From positions 306,296 to 370,295 of the forward strand of contig NZ_BSDJ01000003.1 of assembly GCF_027925525.1 (NCBI RefSeq): 64,000 nucleotides of DNA, written 5' to 3'. The notes under the pieces are model-generated. The model saw only the letters and a list, made by a program, of their open reading frames with translations. It searched no databases and was not told the DNA's origin. A program made the position numbers and the translations under genes. The DNA comes from Paenibacillus tyrphae (GTDB taxonomy: Bacteria; Bacillota; Bacilli; Paenibacillales; NBRC-103111). Shown in pieces: positions 17,432 through 26,380 of the stretch (positions are counted from its first letter, which is position 1; every line of letters begins with the position of its first letter).

Positions 17432-20400
17432 TCAGTCGCGCTCCACCCATTCGCTGCGCAGGGAGAACAATTCTCTCAAGTCGTCCGTCGAAAGCTCGGT
17501 GATCCACTGCTCGCCGGTGCCGACAATTTGCTGGCTCAGCCCGAGCTTCTTGTCGATCATCTCGTCGATGCGCTCCTCCAGCGTGCCCAGCGTGACGAAT
17601 TTGTGCACCTGCACATGGCGCGTCTGGCCAATCCGGAAGGCGCGGTCCGTCGCCTGGTTTTCCACCGCGGGATTCCACCAGCGGTCGAAATGGAACACGT
17701 GGTTCGCCGCGGTCAGATTAAGTCCGGTGCCGCCGGCTTTGAGCGACAGCAGGAAAATGCCGGAATCGTCTTCCTCCGGCGGTACTTCGCCTTGGAACGT
17801 TTCGATCATGCGGTCCCGCTCCGCCTTGGAGCTGCCTCCGTGAAGAAAGGGCACCTTGCCTCCGAACTCTTCTTCCAGCACCCGCTGCAGCAAATGTCCC
17901 GTCTCCACGAATTGGGTGAAAATGAGGCACTTGTCGCCTTCCTGCCGCAGCTCCTGCACCATTTCCAGCAGCCGTTCGACCTTGTTCGACCGTTCGCGCC
18001 ATGGCGCCCGGACGGCATCCTTGGCGAGCAGCGCCGGATGGTTACAGATCTGCTTCAGCTTCGTCAGCGCGGCGAGAATCATCCCGCGGCGCTCCATCGC
18101 CGACAGCTTGTCGATCCGCTCGAACATGTCTTGAATATAGTTCTCGTACAGCGTTGCCTGCTCGGCCGTGAGAGAGACGTACGTTTTGTACTCGTACTTT
18201 TCCGGCAGATCGAGCTGAATGGACGGGTCCTTCTTGATGCGCCGCAGCAGGAAGGGCCGGATGAGCCGCTGCACTTTGGCGATGAGCTCCTTGTCCTGCG
18301 TGCGCTCGATGGCGCCGACGTACCGCTGGGTGAAATCGCGCAGCGTACCGAGATAGCCCGGGTTGAGAAAATCGAAGATCGACCACAGCTCGGTCAGTCG
18401 GTTCTCGATCGGGGTCCCGGTCAGGGCGATCCGGTGCCGCCCGGCGAGCTTGCGGATCGATTGCGCCTGCTTCGTGTAGGCGTTCTTGATGTTCTGTGCT
18501 TCGTCGAGGCAGATCGATTCCCAGGAAACGGAGCCCAGCTCCGTCTCGTCCAGATGCGACAGCGTGTATGTCGTCAGCACGAGGTCGCTGTCGCTGCAGC
18601 TCTCGGCGAAGCTGTTTCCTTTGGCCCGGGCCGGCCCGTAATGCAGATGCACGCGCAGGTCCGGCGCGAAGCGCTGCAGCTCCTTCTGCCAATTGCCCAG
18701 CACGGATGTCGGACAGATCAGCAGGGAAGGGGCTTTTTCACCAGTCTGCGGCGTGTCGGCCGCTTGGGTATCGGCAACCACCCGCTGCTCCCGGAGATGC
18801 AGCAAATACGTGATCATCTGGATCGTCTTGCCGAGCCCCATGTCGTCGGCCAGACAGCCGCCGAGGCCGCATTCGCGCAAGAATACGAGCCACGAGATGC
18901 CTTCCACCTGATACGGACGCAGCTTCCCGCGGAAGCTGTCCGGCGGCTCCAGCAGCGGAGGGCGCTTCGAGTGATTCAGCAGATCGACAAGCTCCTGAAG
19001 CTGCTCGTCAAGCTCGACTTCCATGTTGAGCGTGCGGTGGAAGTCTTTGTCCTCTTCGCCTTCGCTGGAGCCGAGCAGATGAAGCTCCAGCACGTCCCGG
19101 AACGACAGTCCTTGCTTCTTCTCCACCTGATGCATGACGCGCTGGAGTTGAGCGAGATGTACCGGGTCGAGCTGCACCCACTGCCCGCGGATCTGCACGA
19201 GCCGCCGGTTCTGTTCCAGCAGCTCGCGGAATTCGGCTTCGGTCAGCTCGACGTCGCCCAGCGCGATTTTCCAATCGAACTGCATGAGCTGATTCAAGCC
19301 GAACATCGACTGCGGGCCGGAGCCGACCGACGATTTGATCTTCGCTTTGAGCCGCGGCCGCCATCGGCGGATGCGTTCCCACCAAGCGGGCAGGATGACC
19401 GAATAGCCCGCTTCCATCAGGCGCAGGCTGCCTTTGGCCAGCAGCTCCCACGCCTCGTCCGGCGTCAGCGTGCTGCGCAGCCCGGCTTCGCCCTCGGCCA
19501 GCCACGGCAGCATGCGCCGCCATTTCGCCGCATCGCGCGCGGCGCGGCCGAGATGCGCGCGCCACTCGGCCGGGAGCGCCTCAGCCGCGGCGGCCGCCAT
19601 GGCTTCGCGGGCCGCGGCGCTATCCGCGGGCGCTTCCGCTTCAGGCGGCGCTATGCCGCCTGAAGCATCGCTCGCGGCCTCGTCCGCGGCCGTCCCGCCG
19701 GACTCCGGCTCCGCCGCGGCCCAACCGGCGACGGCGGACGGGGCCACCTCGCGCTGCACATCCTTGTCGCTGCGGTCCTGCAGCACGACGCGAAGCGGCC
19801 AGGCGCCGCCGGACTCCGCCGGCTCTTCGAGCTTCAGGCACGTGCGGAACGGCGTGCCGTCCGACTGCCAGCCGATGGAGATGAGCCAGTCCTCCTCGTC
19901 CATCCACAGCTCGGCTGCCTGCCCGCCGCCGCGTCCAAGCAGCGGAAACGAGCGCTCCAGCTGCTCCAGACTCTGGCGCATGACGCCGTCCTCCTGAATC
20001 CACGCCGGGATGAGCAGATCCAGCCAATGCTGCGCAACCGGCGAGGCGGACCAGGCCGCTGCCGCCTCGGGCAGCTGCAGCTTCCAGCCGAGCTCTCCGG
20101 CCTTCCACTTGGCGAAATCCGGCATGAAGCGGCCGTGCGTCAGCGCTTCCTTGACATGGGGCGCGAGCTGCGTCAGCTCCTTCAGTTCGGGGCCGAAGGC
20201 GAGCCGCTGGTGCCGGACGACGCCCGGCGCCGCAAAATAGTCAAGCGCTTCCAGCACAGGCAACAGCAATCCTTCGACGTTCTGCGACTCGACAACTTCG
20301 ATGAACGTTCCGTAGAAGGAAGGCTCGTGCCAAGCGAACAGCCAGTCCCGCAAATCATAAGCGTCGCAGACGCCGCCGTTATAGCGGGCGCCCCACAGGA

Positions 20401-20467
20401 AAAAGCCGCCCTGTGGCGCCCAGCGCACATGGACGTGGGTGAGGCCCGTATCGGTCATGGAATCCAT
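17432..20467 (-). CDS. SNF2-family helicase with SNF2-associated N-terminal region
   Basis: This is an ATP-dependent DNA translocase of the Swi2/Snf2 class, 1011 residues from the ATG at 20467 (GAGG eight bases upstream; the in-frame ATG at 20458 is an alternative). The N-terminal half (about 1-480) carries the bacterial SNF2-associated region, interrupted by an Ala/Glu/Gly-rich low-complexity stretch (about 240-300). The C-terminal half has the motor: motif I DDMGLGKTIQ (about 540), motif II DEAQ (about 654), motif III LTGTPIENR and motif VI QATDRAFRIGQ (about 942). It overlaps the stop of the upstream SWIM gene, so the two are translationally coupled. Its DNA target is unknown. Confidence 0.92.
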   Translation of the reverse strand: MDSMTDTGLTHVHVRWAPQGGFFLWGARYNGGVCDAYDLRDWLFAWHEPSFYGTFIEVVESQNVEGLLLPVLEALDYFAAPGVVRHQRLAFGPELKELTQLAPHVKEALTHGRFMPDFAKWKAGELGWKLQLPEAAAAWSASPVAQHWLDLLIPAWIQEDGVMRQSLEQLERSFPLLGRGGGQAAELWMDEEDWLISIGWQSDGTPFRTCLKLEEPAESGGAWPLRVVLQDRSDKDVQREVAPSAVAGWAAAEPESGGTAADEAASDASGGIAPPEAEAPADSAAAREAMAAAAAEALPAEWRAHLGRAARDAAKWRRMLPWLAEGEAGLRSTLTPDEAWELLAKGSLRLMEAGYSVILPAWWERIRRWRPRLKAKIKSSVGSGPQSMFGLNQLMQFDWKIALGDVELTEAEFRELLEQNRRLVQIRGQWVQLDPVHLAQLQRVMHQVEKKQGLSFRDVLELHLLGSSEGEEDKDFHRTLNMEVELDEQLQELVDLLNHSKRPPLLEPPDSFRGKLRPYQVEGISWLVFLRECGLGGCLADDMGLGKTIQMITYLLHLREQRVVADTQAADTPQTGEKAPSLLICPTSVLGNWQKELQRFAPDLRVHLHYGPARAKGNSFAESCSDSDLVLTTYTLSHLDETELGSVSWESICLDEAQNIKNAYTKQAQSIRKLAGRHRIALTGTPIENRLTELWSIFDFLNPGYLGTLRDFTQRYVGAIERTQDKELIAKVQRLIRPFLLRRIKKDPSIQLDLPEKYEYKTYVSLTAEQATLYENYIQDMFERIDKLSAMERRGMILAALTKLKQICNHPALLAKDAVRAPWRERSNKVERLLEMVQELRQEGDKCLIFTQFVETGHLLQRVLEEEFGGKVPFLHGGSSKAERDRMIETFQGEVPPEEDDSGIFLLSLKAGGTGLNLTAANHVFHFDRWWNPAVENQATDRAFRIGQTRHVQVHKFVTLGTLEERIDEMIDKKLGLSQQIVGTGEQWITELSTDDLRELFSLRSEWVERD

Positions 20468-22056
20468 TTTCCTTTCCTCAGCTCTTCCTGCAGCGCGCGC
20501 AGGCGCGAATATTTCATCGCCAGCCGGTAAATGAAATCTTCCCAGTCGTTCGACCGGTTCAGTTTTTTGTACATAGTGTGCAGCTTTTTCAGCAAGCGTA
20601 CGGCGTTTTTGTAGGCCGTTCGATTTTTCTCCGCGATGCAACGCTCTACCGCCTGGTGAAACAGCGGGAGCATCAGCGACGGGTCGTGCTTTTCGACCGT
20701 TTGCAAATCCAGCGAGTACAGATCCAGCGGCGAGACGCGGTTCGAGAGCTGCAAGTCAATCCAAGCCTTATAGCGCTGCGCCTTCATCAAGTAAGCCGTA
20801 TAGAAATGGTACGTCCGCGGCAGCAGTGCAATCATGACCGACACCCACTCGCCGTCGTCGGTCTGCTGCTGCACCGCCTCCATCCAATATTGGCAAAACT
20901 GCCGCAGCTCCTCCTGCTGGGCCCGTTGCACGACCGGCAGCAGCCAGCGCAGCCAGGCCAGCATCCGGTCCCACGCTTCTTCCTCGTAGCAGCGGTGCAG
21001 ATAAAGGAAGTAGTCCCGCGTTTCCCGCTTGGACAGCGCTTCGAGCTTCTGCCGCGCCGCGTCGTCGTCGCCTTCGATCACGTCAAAATGCGCCTCCGCC
21101 AGCAGCAGCGCATCCCGCCGCCTCGGCATCAGCTCGGGCGATTCCAGCATGAGCCGCAGCCTGGCGCGTTCCTCCGCCATCCATGCAGGATAGCTTGTCA
21201 TCCGCCACCAGACGCTGCGGTATACGGTAGACCATGACAGAGGCGATTCTTTCCCCGACAGCGCCGCGTCCGCCAGTAAACCTAGCGTCTCCTTCCAGGG
21301 AGCCGAGGCTTTTTCCGCCAGAAGGGTGACATCGAGCCGGGGCACAAGCCGCAGCAGCTCCTCCAGACATTGACGGCCGACCGTCCGGCAGCCCGTTTCG
21401 ATATAATAAGAAAGGTAGGACGTTTTCGTCTCCTGATAAAATTGTTCGATTTTCCGCATCACGAAGAACAGCACATGAAGCGCGTACAGCCCCCGCAGCG
21501 GCTGCTCCCAGCCTTCGCCGTAGGGCAGCAGCTTTTCCTTCACCGCGCTGTAGAACAGCTCGATCGATTGCTGCTGGTTGAGGGAGAAGCCGTAAAACTG
21601 CTGGTCGAAAAACTTCTGCCACTGGGCCGGCGTCTGATCCGGGGCCGGAGGCTCGAACCGATCCTGCCGCTTCTCCGCGGCCTTGGAGACCGCCGTCTGC
21701 TTGGCCTGCTGCCGCGAACGCACGGCGATCGCCTGCTTGAGCTGCTGCAGCAACAGCTCCGGACGGCCAAATGGCGCGTACAGAGCGAAAGCGACTGCTG
21801 CCATATGCTTGCAGTTGTCCCCGTCCGGGCAGCTGCATTCGCTTTTGCCGAACTGGTCCAGATCGAGAATCACTTCGTAGCGCTTCGTACCGCGCACCAA
21901 AGCATGCACTTCCACGCCATGCTTCAGCTCCAGCTCCGCCACCTGCCCCTTGTGGTAATAAGCCCATCCGCGCTCAAGCCTGGCCGGGTCGAAATTGTCG
22001 CGCAGATGCCCGATCAGCTCATTTATTCGATTTTTCGGAATCTGCAGCTTCAGCAT
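20455..22056 (-). CDS. SWIM zinc-finger protein
   Basis: The 533-residue protein has an N-terminal SWIM zinc finger (C74-x-C76-x5-C82-x-H84, SECSCPDGDNCKH) and a long, mostly helical remainder. The ATG at 22056 is preceded by GGTGGG; longer frames lack a site. SWIM fingers bind DNA or protein. The stop codon overlaps the start region of the SNF2 gene, an arrangement seen in many bacteria, so the two probably form a complex. Biological role unknown; DNA repair or chromosome processing are possibilities. Confidence 0.88.
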   Translation of the reverse strand: MLKLQIPKNRINELIGHLRDNFDPARLERGWAYYHKGQVAELELKHGVEVHALVRGTKRYEVILDLDQFGKSECSCPDGDNCKHMAAVAFALYAPFGRPELLLQQLKQAIAVRSRQQAKQTAVSKAAEKRQDRFEPPAPDQTPAQWQKFFDQQFYGFSLNQQQSIELFYSAVKEKLLPYGEGWEQPLRGLYALHVLFFVMRKIEQFYQETKTSYLSYYIETGCRTVGRQCLEELLRLVPRLDVTLLAEKASAPWKETLGLLADAALSGKESPLSWSTVYRSVWWRMTSYPAWMAEERARLRLMLESPELMPRRRDALLLAEAHFDVIEGDDDAARQKLEALSKRETRDYFLYLHRCYEEEAWDRMLAWLRWLLPVVQRAQQEELRQFCQYWMEAVQQQTDDGEWVSVMIALLPRTYHFYTAYLMKAQRYKAWIDLQLSNRVSPLDLYSLDLQTVEKHDPSLMLPLFHQAVERCIAEKNRTAYKNAVRLLKKLHTMYKKLNRSNDWEDFIYRLAMKYSRLRALQEELRKGKWIP

Positions 22057-22345
22057 GTTTCGCCCACCGCCCTTTTTGTCTATCCTTATAGTGTACCAGA
22101 TTTTGCATCGAAATGCGTGCCGGATCAAGGCCGAAATGCGACTTTTTTTCCTCGTACACGGCTTAATTGCCGCGGTTGCGGGCCGTCCGGTTTCCGAGTA
22201 CAATGAGTCAAAAGGATTGCCAAAACATGATTGCCGTTGCCGTCCGCCCGGCCGCGAGCCGCCGTCTCTTCGGAGAGCAGGAACCTATGGACAGGGCGAA
22301 TCAGATACGCGGAAACGTCGGTGGCAACGGGAAAGGCGGAGAACG

Positions 22346-22639
22346 ATGGGCATTAAATTCGGCAGGGAATACCGCGACATTATCGACGATTTCACGAATG
22401 CGCTGCAAGAAATTGAACGCTGCCACGAGTTTCTGGAAATGTCGTCCGAGGACTGGGGCGAATTGAACGAGGGCGAGCGGAAGGAATGTATCAAGACGCT
22501 GGCCGACGATTTGTTCTACGGGCTCGGGACGGAAGCGCAGATGAGCGTCGGCGACTGTACCGTCACGCACGACCCGAAGCGGCATGTCATCCGCATCGAT
22601 CAAGGGGAAGCGCTAACAAGGGTCATACACTTGGTATAA
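22346..22639 (+). CDS. Small conserved hypothetical protein, 97 aa
   Basis: The ATG at 22346 follows AAAGGCGGAG by four bases. The acidic soluble protein has an N-terminal helix (REYRDIIDDFTNALQEIERC), a helix in the middle and a C-terminal beta hairpin (CTVTHDPKRHVIRID). I do not recognise the family. The pterin dehydratase gene starts 15 bases after it, so the two form an operon. The 289 bases upstream, back to the SWIM gene, hold divergent promoters but no gene I can support. Confidence 0.7.
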   Translation: MGIKFGREYRDIIDDFTNALQEIERCHEFLEMSSEDWGELNEGERKECIKTLADDLFYGLGTEAQMSVGDCTVTHDPKRHVIRIDQGEALTRVIHLV

Positions 22640-22654
22640 GGGAGGCGGTAGGGC

Positions 22655-22966
22655 ATGGGGAGCAGGCTGACTGCGGAAGAAGTGAAGGCGCGGCTGTCCG
22701 GGCTTGAGGGCTGGACGGTGGAAGAGGGGAAGTGGCTGGTAAAAAAATACCGCTTCCCCGCCTTCGCAGGCAGTATCGCGTTTGTGAACCGGATCGCCGA
22801 TATCGCGGAGGCCATGAACCATCACCCGATGATCGCCATCGATTATCGGATGGTGACACTCCGTCTTACGTCATGGAATGCGGGCGGATTGACGGAGCTC
22901 GACTTCGCGAGCGTCGCCCGGTATGACGAGGCTTATGCCGGCAGCGCAGACGAGCGCACGCCGTAG
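22655..22966 (+). CDS. Pterin-4a-carbinolamine dehydratase family protein
   Basis: The 103-residue protein matches the PCD/DCoH family, which dehydrates 4a-hydroxytetrahydrobiopterin. The signature reads E52-AMN-H56-H57-P58, then Y64, W74 and a following D (SWNAGGLTELDF). Residue W74 stands where many members have the third histidine; the family signature allows H or W there. AAGGGAGGCGG precedes the ATG. No phenylalanine hydroxylase is nearby, so its substrate in this organism is open; some bacterial members act in molybdopterin or other pterin metabolism. Confidence 0.85.
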   Translation: MGSRLTAEEVKARLSGLEGWTVEEGKWLVKKYRFPAFAGSIAFVNRIADIAEAMNHHPMIAIDYRMVTLRLTSWNAGGLTELDFASVARYDEAYAGSADERTP

Positions 22967-22974
22967 CGCTTGCT

Positions 22975-23532
22975 TTAGTCTTCCGCCTCTGTCATAGCTG
23001 CAGACACGCGTGCGCGCACTTCAGTCGGCAGGGGCTGCCGCAAGGCGGCCTCCAGCCGGTCCCGCCGAATGCCTTGCCGCTTCTGGCAGGCTTCGATGAG
23101 ATCGGCTTTGCCGCTTCTTCCGGGCATGAGCAGGTACAGCACGAACCAATCTTCCAGCGGCATCAGCGGGACGGAGACGCCCTCCAACGGCTCGATCCGC
23201 GTGTTTGCGTCCCTGCGCCATTCCAACCGGTATACGCCTTCCGCATGACGGATGCCGAGCAAGCCCATGACATCGACTTCCGTACCGAGTATAGTGTAAT
23301 GGGCGAAGTATTTGGTGCAGAACGGCTCCTTCGGCTGCAGCGCCTTGTACGTTCCGAGCTGGCTTAGCAGCTCATGCGTCCGCAGCGCATCGTGCTCCGC
23401 GACGAGCAGATCGATGTCGTTGGGGCGGTCGATGAGCCCGTGGAACCAAAGCATGGACGAACCTCCAAGCCCCCAGTCGACGGCATTGCTGTTCAAAACT
23501 TCCGCGATCTGCAGCAGCGCTTCTTTTTTCAT
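22975..23532 (-). CDS. Nucleotidyltransferase-fold protein
   Basis: The 185-residue protein has the nucleotidyltransferase core: an N-terminal helix, the GGSSMLWFHG motif (about 22-31) and the acidic pair in NDIDLLV (about 38-44), then a strand TEVDVMGLLG that could give the third carboxylate. This resembles AbiEii/MNT-type or aminoglycoside-nucleotidyltransferase-like proteins. It is the third gene of a minus-strand operon after a GNAT and a DinB-like gene, 14 bases after the latter. A role in modifying a small molecule is suggested by that company only. Confidence 0.72.
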   Translation of the reverse strand: MKKEALLQIAEVLNSNAVDWGLGGSSMLWFHGLIDRPNDIDLLVAEHDALRTHELLSQLGTYKALQPKEPFCTKYFAHYTILGTEVDVMGLLGIRHAEGVYRLEWRRDANTRIEPLEGVSVPLMPLEDWFVLYLLMPGRSGKADLIEACQKRQGIRRDRLEAALRQPLPTEVRARVSAAMTEAED

Positions 23533-23546
23533 TCGATGCTCCGATC

Positions 23547-24032
23547 TTAGCTCGACGAATTCAAAAATTCGCGAATTTGCTTCATATGATGCCGGTCATG
23601 CCAGACGAAATCTGGGATGTACTCCGAGATGACGAACGGCTTGCCGTCCAGGTCCGGAAACGACCGGCGGAACTCCGTCTCGGGCAACCCTTCCAGCGTA
23701 TCTGTGATCCGACTGCGCCATAATACGAGCTCCTCCACAAGCTTCTCGCCGGATTGATCCCGCCCATACTGCGCCGCCCTTGCATTAAATGTATCAAAAT
23801 CCAGTTGCTTCAGCGTCAGCGGCTTGCCTTCCGCGATTTTGCCGACCGCCGACTCGTAGAAATACTGGTCCCACAGCAGCAGATGTCCGACCACTTCCTT
23901 CATCGTCCACTTGCCGGGTGCCATAGGCTTGTCCCATGTCTGCTCGTCCACGCTGCGAATTTCCTCCGCAAAAGCGAGCAGCCCGCGAAACTCGTCCAGC
24001 GGCTCGGCCTTTGCTCGTACATCATTCCCCAT
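23547..24032 (-). CDS. DinB-like family protein
   Basis: The 161-residue four-helix-bundle protein of the DinB/DfsB superfamily starts at the ATG at 24032 (AAGGAGGACAAGACA upstream). Histidines of the usual metal site are seen in VVGHLLLWDQ (about residue 52) and WHDRHHMKQI near the C-terminus. Many members are metal-dependent thiol transferases or have no known function. The start lies inside the end of the GNAT gene (11-base overlap), so translation is coupled. Confidence 0.8.
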   Translation of the reverse strand: MGNDVRAKAEPLDEFRGLLAFAEEIRSVDEQTWDKPMAPGKWTMKEVVGHLLLWDQYFYESAVGKIAEGKPLTLKQLDFDTFNARAAQYGRDQSGEKLVEELVLWRSRITDTLEGLPETEFRRSFPDLDGKPFVISEYIPDFVWHDRHHMKQIREFLNSSS

Positions 24033-24540
24033 TGTCTTGTCCTCCTTCGTTAAACGTGCCTGTCCATACCATGCAGTGAAACTCGCCGGACCCTTCCGGC
24101 GTCGGGCGTTCATACGTATCCGTGATGACAAAGCCTGCCCGCTCGTAGGTCCGAATGGCCCGTTGATTCCACGTCAGCACTTCCAGATCGATTTCGTTGC
24201 CTGGTGCGCTGTGCTTGGCCTCGCTGACGATGGCGCGAACAAACGCCGTGCCGCTGCCTTGGCCGCACAAGTCCGGCCGTAGTCCGAGTCCGAGGCGCGT
24301 GACGCCGACCATGGGGAAAAACTGCGCAAAGCCGCACAGCTCCCCGGATTCGTCAAGCACGGCACGATACTGCGCCTCGCGGATGCGGGGATCGCCGAAT
24401 TCTTCGCCGCGCGCAACCATCCGCTCCCACGGGTCCCAATGGTATAAATCGTAGGGAGGCGGATACTTCCACGTACAGACATCGTGCCCATGCTCTTCCC
24501 GCATCGGAACGAGACGGAAGCTTTTCGTTTCGATTGGCAT
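24022..24540 (-). CDS. GNAT-family N-acetyltransferase
   Basis: The 172-residue protein starts at the ATG at 24540, preceded by AGGAGGAACG. It has the GNAT core with the acetyl-CoA-binding loop LGLRPDLCGQGSGTAFVRAIV (Q/RxxGxG/A-like) and a C-terminal LTWNQRAIRTYERAGFV, as in RimJ/RimL-like enzymes. It is the first gene of the GNAT-DinB-nucleotidyltransferase operon and is divergent from the rhodanese gene. Acceptor unknown. Confidence 0.85.
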   Translation of the reverse strand: MPIETKSFRLVPMREEHGHDVCTWKYPPPYDLYHWDPWERMVARGEEFGDPRIREAQYRAVLDESGELCGFAQFFPMVGVTRLGLGLRPDLCGQGSGTAFVRAIVSEAKHSAPGNEIDLEVLTWNQRAIRTYERAGFVITDTYERPTPEGSGEFHCMVWTGTFNEGGQDNGE

Positions 24541-24645
24541 CGTTCCTCCTGCTTTCTGCGCCGACGTTTGCGCTTTCGTCGGGCATTTTTCCGTTGTATA
24601 CTGATAACTATACCGTATTTCATCCCATCTAAGGAAGTGATTGGT

Positions 24646-25482
24646 TTGAAGCATATTGTAAGCCAACCGTGGCTCTTCGAACATGGTACGGACGATCATA
24701 TCGTCATCGCGGATTGCCGGTTCACGCTGGGGAAGTCGGAATCGGGGAAGCAAAACTACGACATCGATCACATTCCCGGCGCGGTGTATTTTGACCTGGA
24801 ACGCGACCTGTCGGGCCCGATCACGGAGCACGGCGGACGCCATCCGCTCCCTGACGTGCAGGAGCTTGCGGCGAAGCTGGGGCAAGCGGGTATTCATGCC
24901 GACTCCACCGTCGTCGCTTACGACGATCAGGGCGGAGCGATGGCTTCGCGCTTGTGGTGGCTGCTCACCTACCTTGGTCATGAGAAGGTATATCTTTTGG
25001 ACGGAGGCTACAGTAAGTGGAAGGAAGCCGGCTATCCCGTCACCGACGAGCCGCCGCTGCTGCGCGAGGCCGTGTTTACGCCTCGCGTGCGCGAAGACTT
25101 GGCTGTCAGCGTCGAGCAGGTTAAGGAACGGCTGGGCAAGCCCGGCGTGACGTTGATCGATTCCCGCGAAGCGAAGCGCTATCTCGGCATCGAGGAGCCG
25201 ATCGACAAAGTAGCCGGACATATTCCCGGCGCGAAGTCGTATTTTTGGAAGGACGCCTTGGATGAGACCGGCGCTTGGAAGAGCGAAGCTGCGCTGGCCG
25301 AGCGTTTCGACGCGCTACGTCAGGCGGAGGAGATCATCGTCTACTGCGGTTCCGGTGTGACCGCCTGCCCGAATGTGATCGCGCTGAGCGAAGCGGGGCT
25401 GAACAATGTGAAGCTGTACCCCGGAAGCTGGAGCGATTGGATTTCCTACGCGGACAATCCAGTAGCGACGGGGGAAGAGTAA
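24646..25482 (+). CDS. Sulfurtransferase with two rhodanese domains
   Basis: The 278-residue enzyme has an inactive N-terminal rhodanese domain (about 1-140, VVAYDDQGGAMASRLWW) and an active C-terminal one with the loop CGSGVTAC. A CGSGVTA loop rather than CRKGVTA suggests 3-mercaptopyruvate sulfurtransferase over thiosulfate sulfurtransferase. The TTG start at 24646 is chosen because AAGGAAGTG lies six bases upstream and the upstream frame is antisense to the GNAT gene. Its last 16 codons recur in diverged form at 27359-27406. Confidence 0.9.
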   Translation: MKHIVSQPWLFEHGTDDHIVIADCRFTLGKSESGKQNYDIDHIPGAVYFDLERDLSGPITEHGGRHPLPDVQELAAKLGQAGIHADSTVVAYDDQGGAMASRLWWLLTYLGHEKVYLLDGGYSKWKEAGYPVTDEPPLLREAVFTPRVREDLAVSVEQVKERLGKPGVTLIDSREAKRYLGIEEPIDKVAGHIPGAKSYFWKDALDETGAWKSEAALAERFDALRQAEEIIVYCGSGVTACPNVIALSEAGLNNVKLYPGSWSDWISYADNPVATGEE

Positions 25483-25640
25483 GAGCCGAGAGGCCGCGTC
25501 GGACGCGGGTTGGAGGGCTGCGACAGGTTGCCGTGAGGCGGACTGTTGCGGCCCTCTTTGGGCTTGTTTGCAAACAGCCGCAAACAAGAAGCCGGAGAAA
25601 GCAGTTGCAGCAGTCCCAGAGCCAGCCACGGTTCAACAAT
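25433..25640. repeat. Left direct repeat: rhodanese 3' end, terminator and flank
   Basis: The segment from the last codons of the rhodanese gene through its terminator and about 100 bases beyond is repeated, with divergence, at 27359-27560. The closest stretch is the common GAGTAAGAG... AGGCCGCGTCGGACGCGGGT run around the stop codon. The two copies bracket the PadR/BtrH-like cassette. The outer ends are approximate. Confidence 0.7.
25526..25570 (+). terminator. Terminator of the rhodanese gene
   Basis: A stem built from GAGGGCTGCGACAG and CTGTTGCGGCCCTC is followed by TTTGGGCTTG. Similar elements recur at about 27437-27486 and 29350-29397. Confidence 0.7.
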
Positions 25641-25747
25641 TGAGACAGGTTACTGTTGAAAAGTCGTCCAGTATATCCGTCCACAAACGTGCGCGATGTC
25701 TTTGGCTTGGGAGCAAGAGTCCAACCGTCATACTAGGGTAGCTCTTC

Positions 25748-25776
25748 TTGATTTTATATTTCACTAGTGTTATATT
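25748..25776 (+). promoter_or_regulatory. Sigma-A promoter of the PadR-BtrH-like operon
   Basis: TTGATT (25748-25753) and TATATT (25771-25776) are 17 bases apart, about 30 bases before the PadR start. The rest of the 325-base gap after the rhodanese gene holds only its terminator and the left repeat. Confidence 0.65.
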
Positions 25777-25791
25777 ACATATATGGAATAT
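25772..25791. promoter_or_regulatory. Palindromic operator at the PadR promoter
   Basis: ATATTACATATATGGAATAT is a 20-base palindrome with only one mismatched pair. It overlaps the -10 box and the predicted transcription start, and ends 16 bases before the PadR start codon. PadR repressors commonly bind such AT-rich dyads at their own promoter, so autoregulation is inferred. Confidence 0.6.
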
Positions 25792-25807
25792 AAAAAGGAG
25801 ATAACCA

Positions 25808-26380
25808 ATGAATCGTCTTTCCAACGTGGAATTTATGTTGCTGCAAATTATTGCGGAATCCAAACAAGCGTCGGGGTATCAAATCAATAAGTTGATAGAG
25901 CTTAGAGGCTACAGGGAATGGGCGAATATAGGTACGACTTCTATTTACAACGGATTGCAGAAACTGAAAGACAAACGACTGATCCGATCCGAAGATTCCG
26001 TCCATAAGTCTGGCAAAGGACCTTTGCCATCTACTTATGTCATGATGGAAGCCGGTATAGAAACATTAAGGAATGAAATCATCGTAAGTCTAACTTCTGC
26101 GCGGGAACGGGATAACCGTTTCGATCTCGGACTCGCGGCTCTCCCTTTTATAGGGGAAGATGAAGCCGTGGAAGCTTTGCGGAAACGGCAGAACTTTCTA
26201 GAGGAGACATTGAGGAACTTAGGTCAGAAATATGAATCGCAAGGCGGCTATCGATTGCCATTGCACGTTAGGGCTCTTTTCCTTCACCCGATGAGTCTCA
26301 TCGAGACTGAAAAGACATTTGTCGCAAATCTGATCAGTGAACTAACAGGGGAACTGGAGGGACATGCCCATGTTGATTGA
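25808..26380 (+). CDS. PadR-family transcriptional regulator
   Basis: The 190-residue protein has an N-terminal winged helix (MLLQIIAESKQASGYQINKLIELRG, then the recognition region WANIGTTSIYNGLQKLKDKRLI) and a C-terminal helical dimerisation domain, matching the PadR plus Vir-like C-terminal layout. AAAAAGGAG precedes the ATG. Its codons are visibly richer in A and T than those of the neighbouring galactose or rhodanese genes. It overlaps the next gene and probably senses a compound related to that gene's function. Confidence 0.88.
   Translation: MNRLSNVEFMLLQIIAESKQASGYQINKLIELRGYREWANIGTTSIYNGLQKLKDKRLIRSEDSVHKSGKGPLPSTYVMMEAGIETLRNEIIVSLTSARERDNRFDLGLAALPFIGEDEAVEALRKRQNFLEETLRNLGQKYESQGGYRLPLHVRALFLHPMSLIETEKTFVANLISELTGELEGHAHVD

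Noticed and set aside
17294..19663. 789-codon plus-strand frame opposite the SNF2 gene
   Set aside because: Antisense shadow of a confirmed helicase; the protein is low-complexity with no motif.
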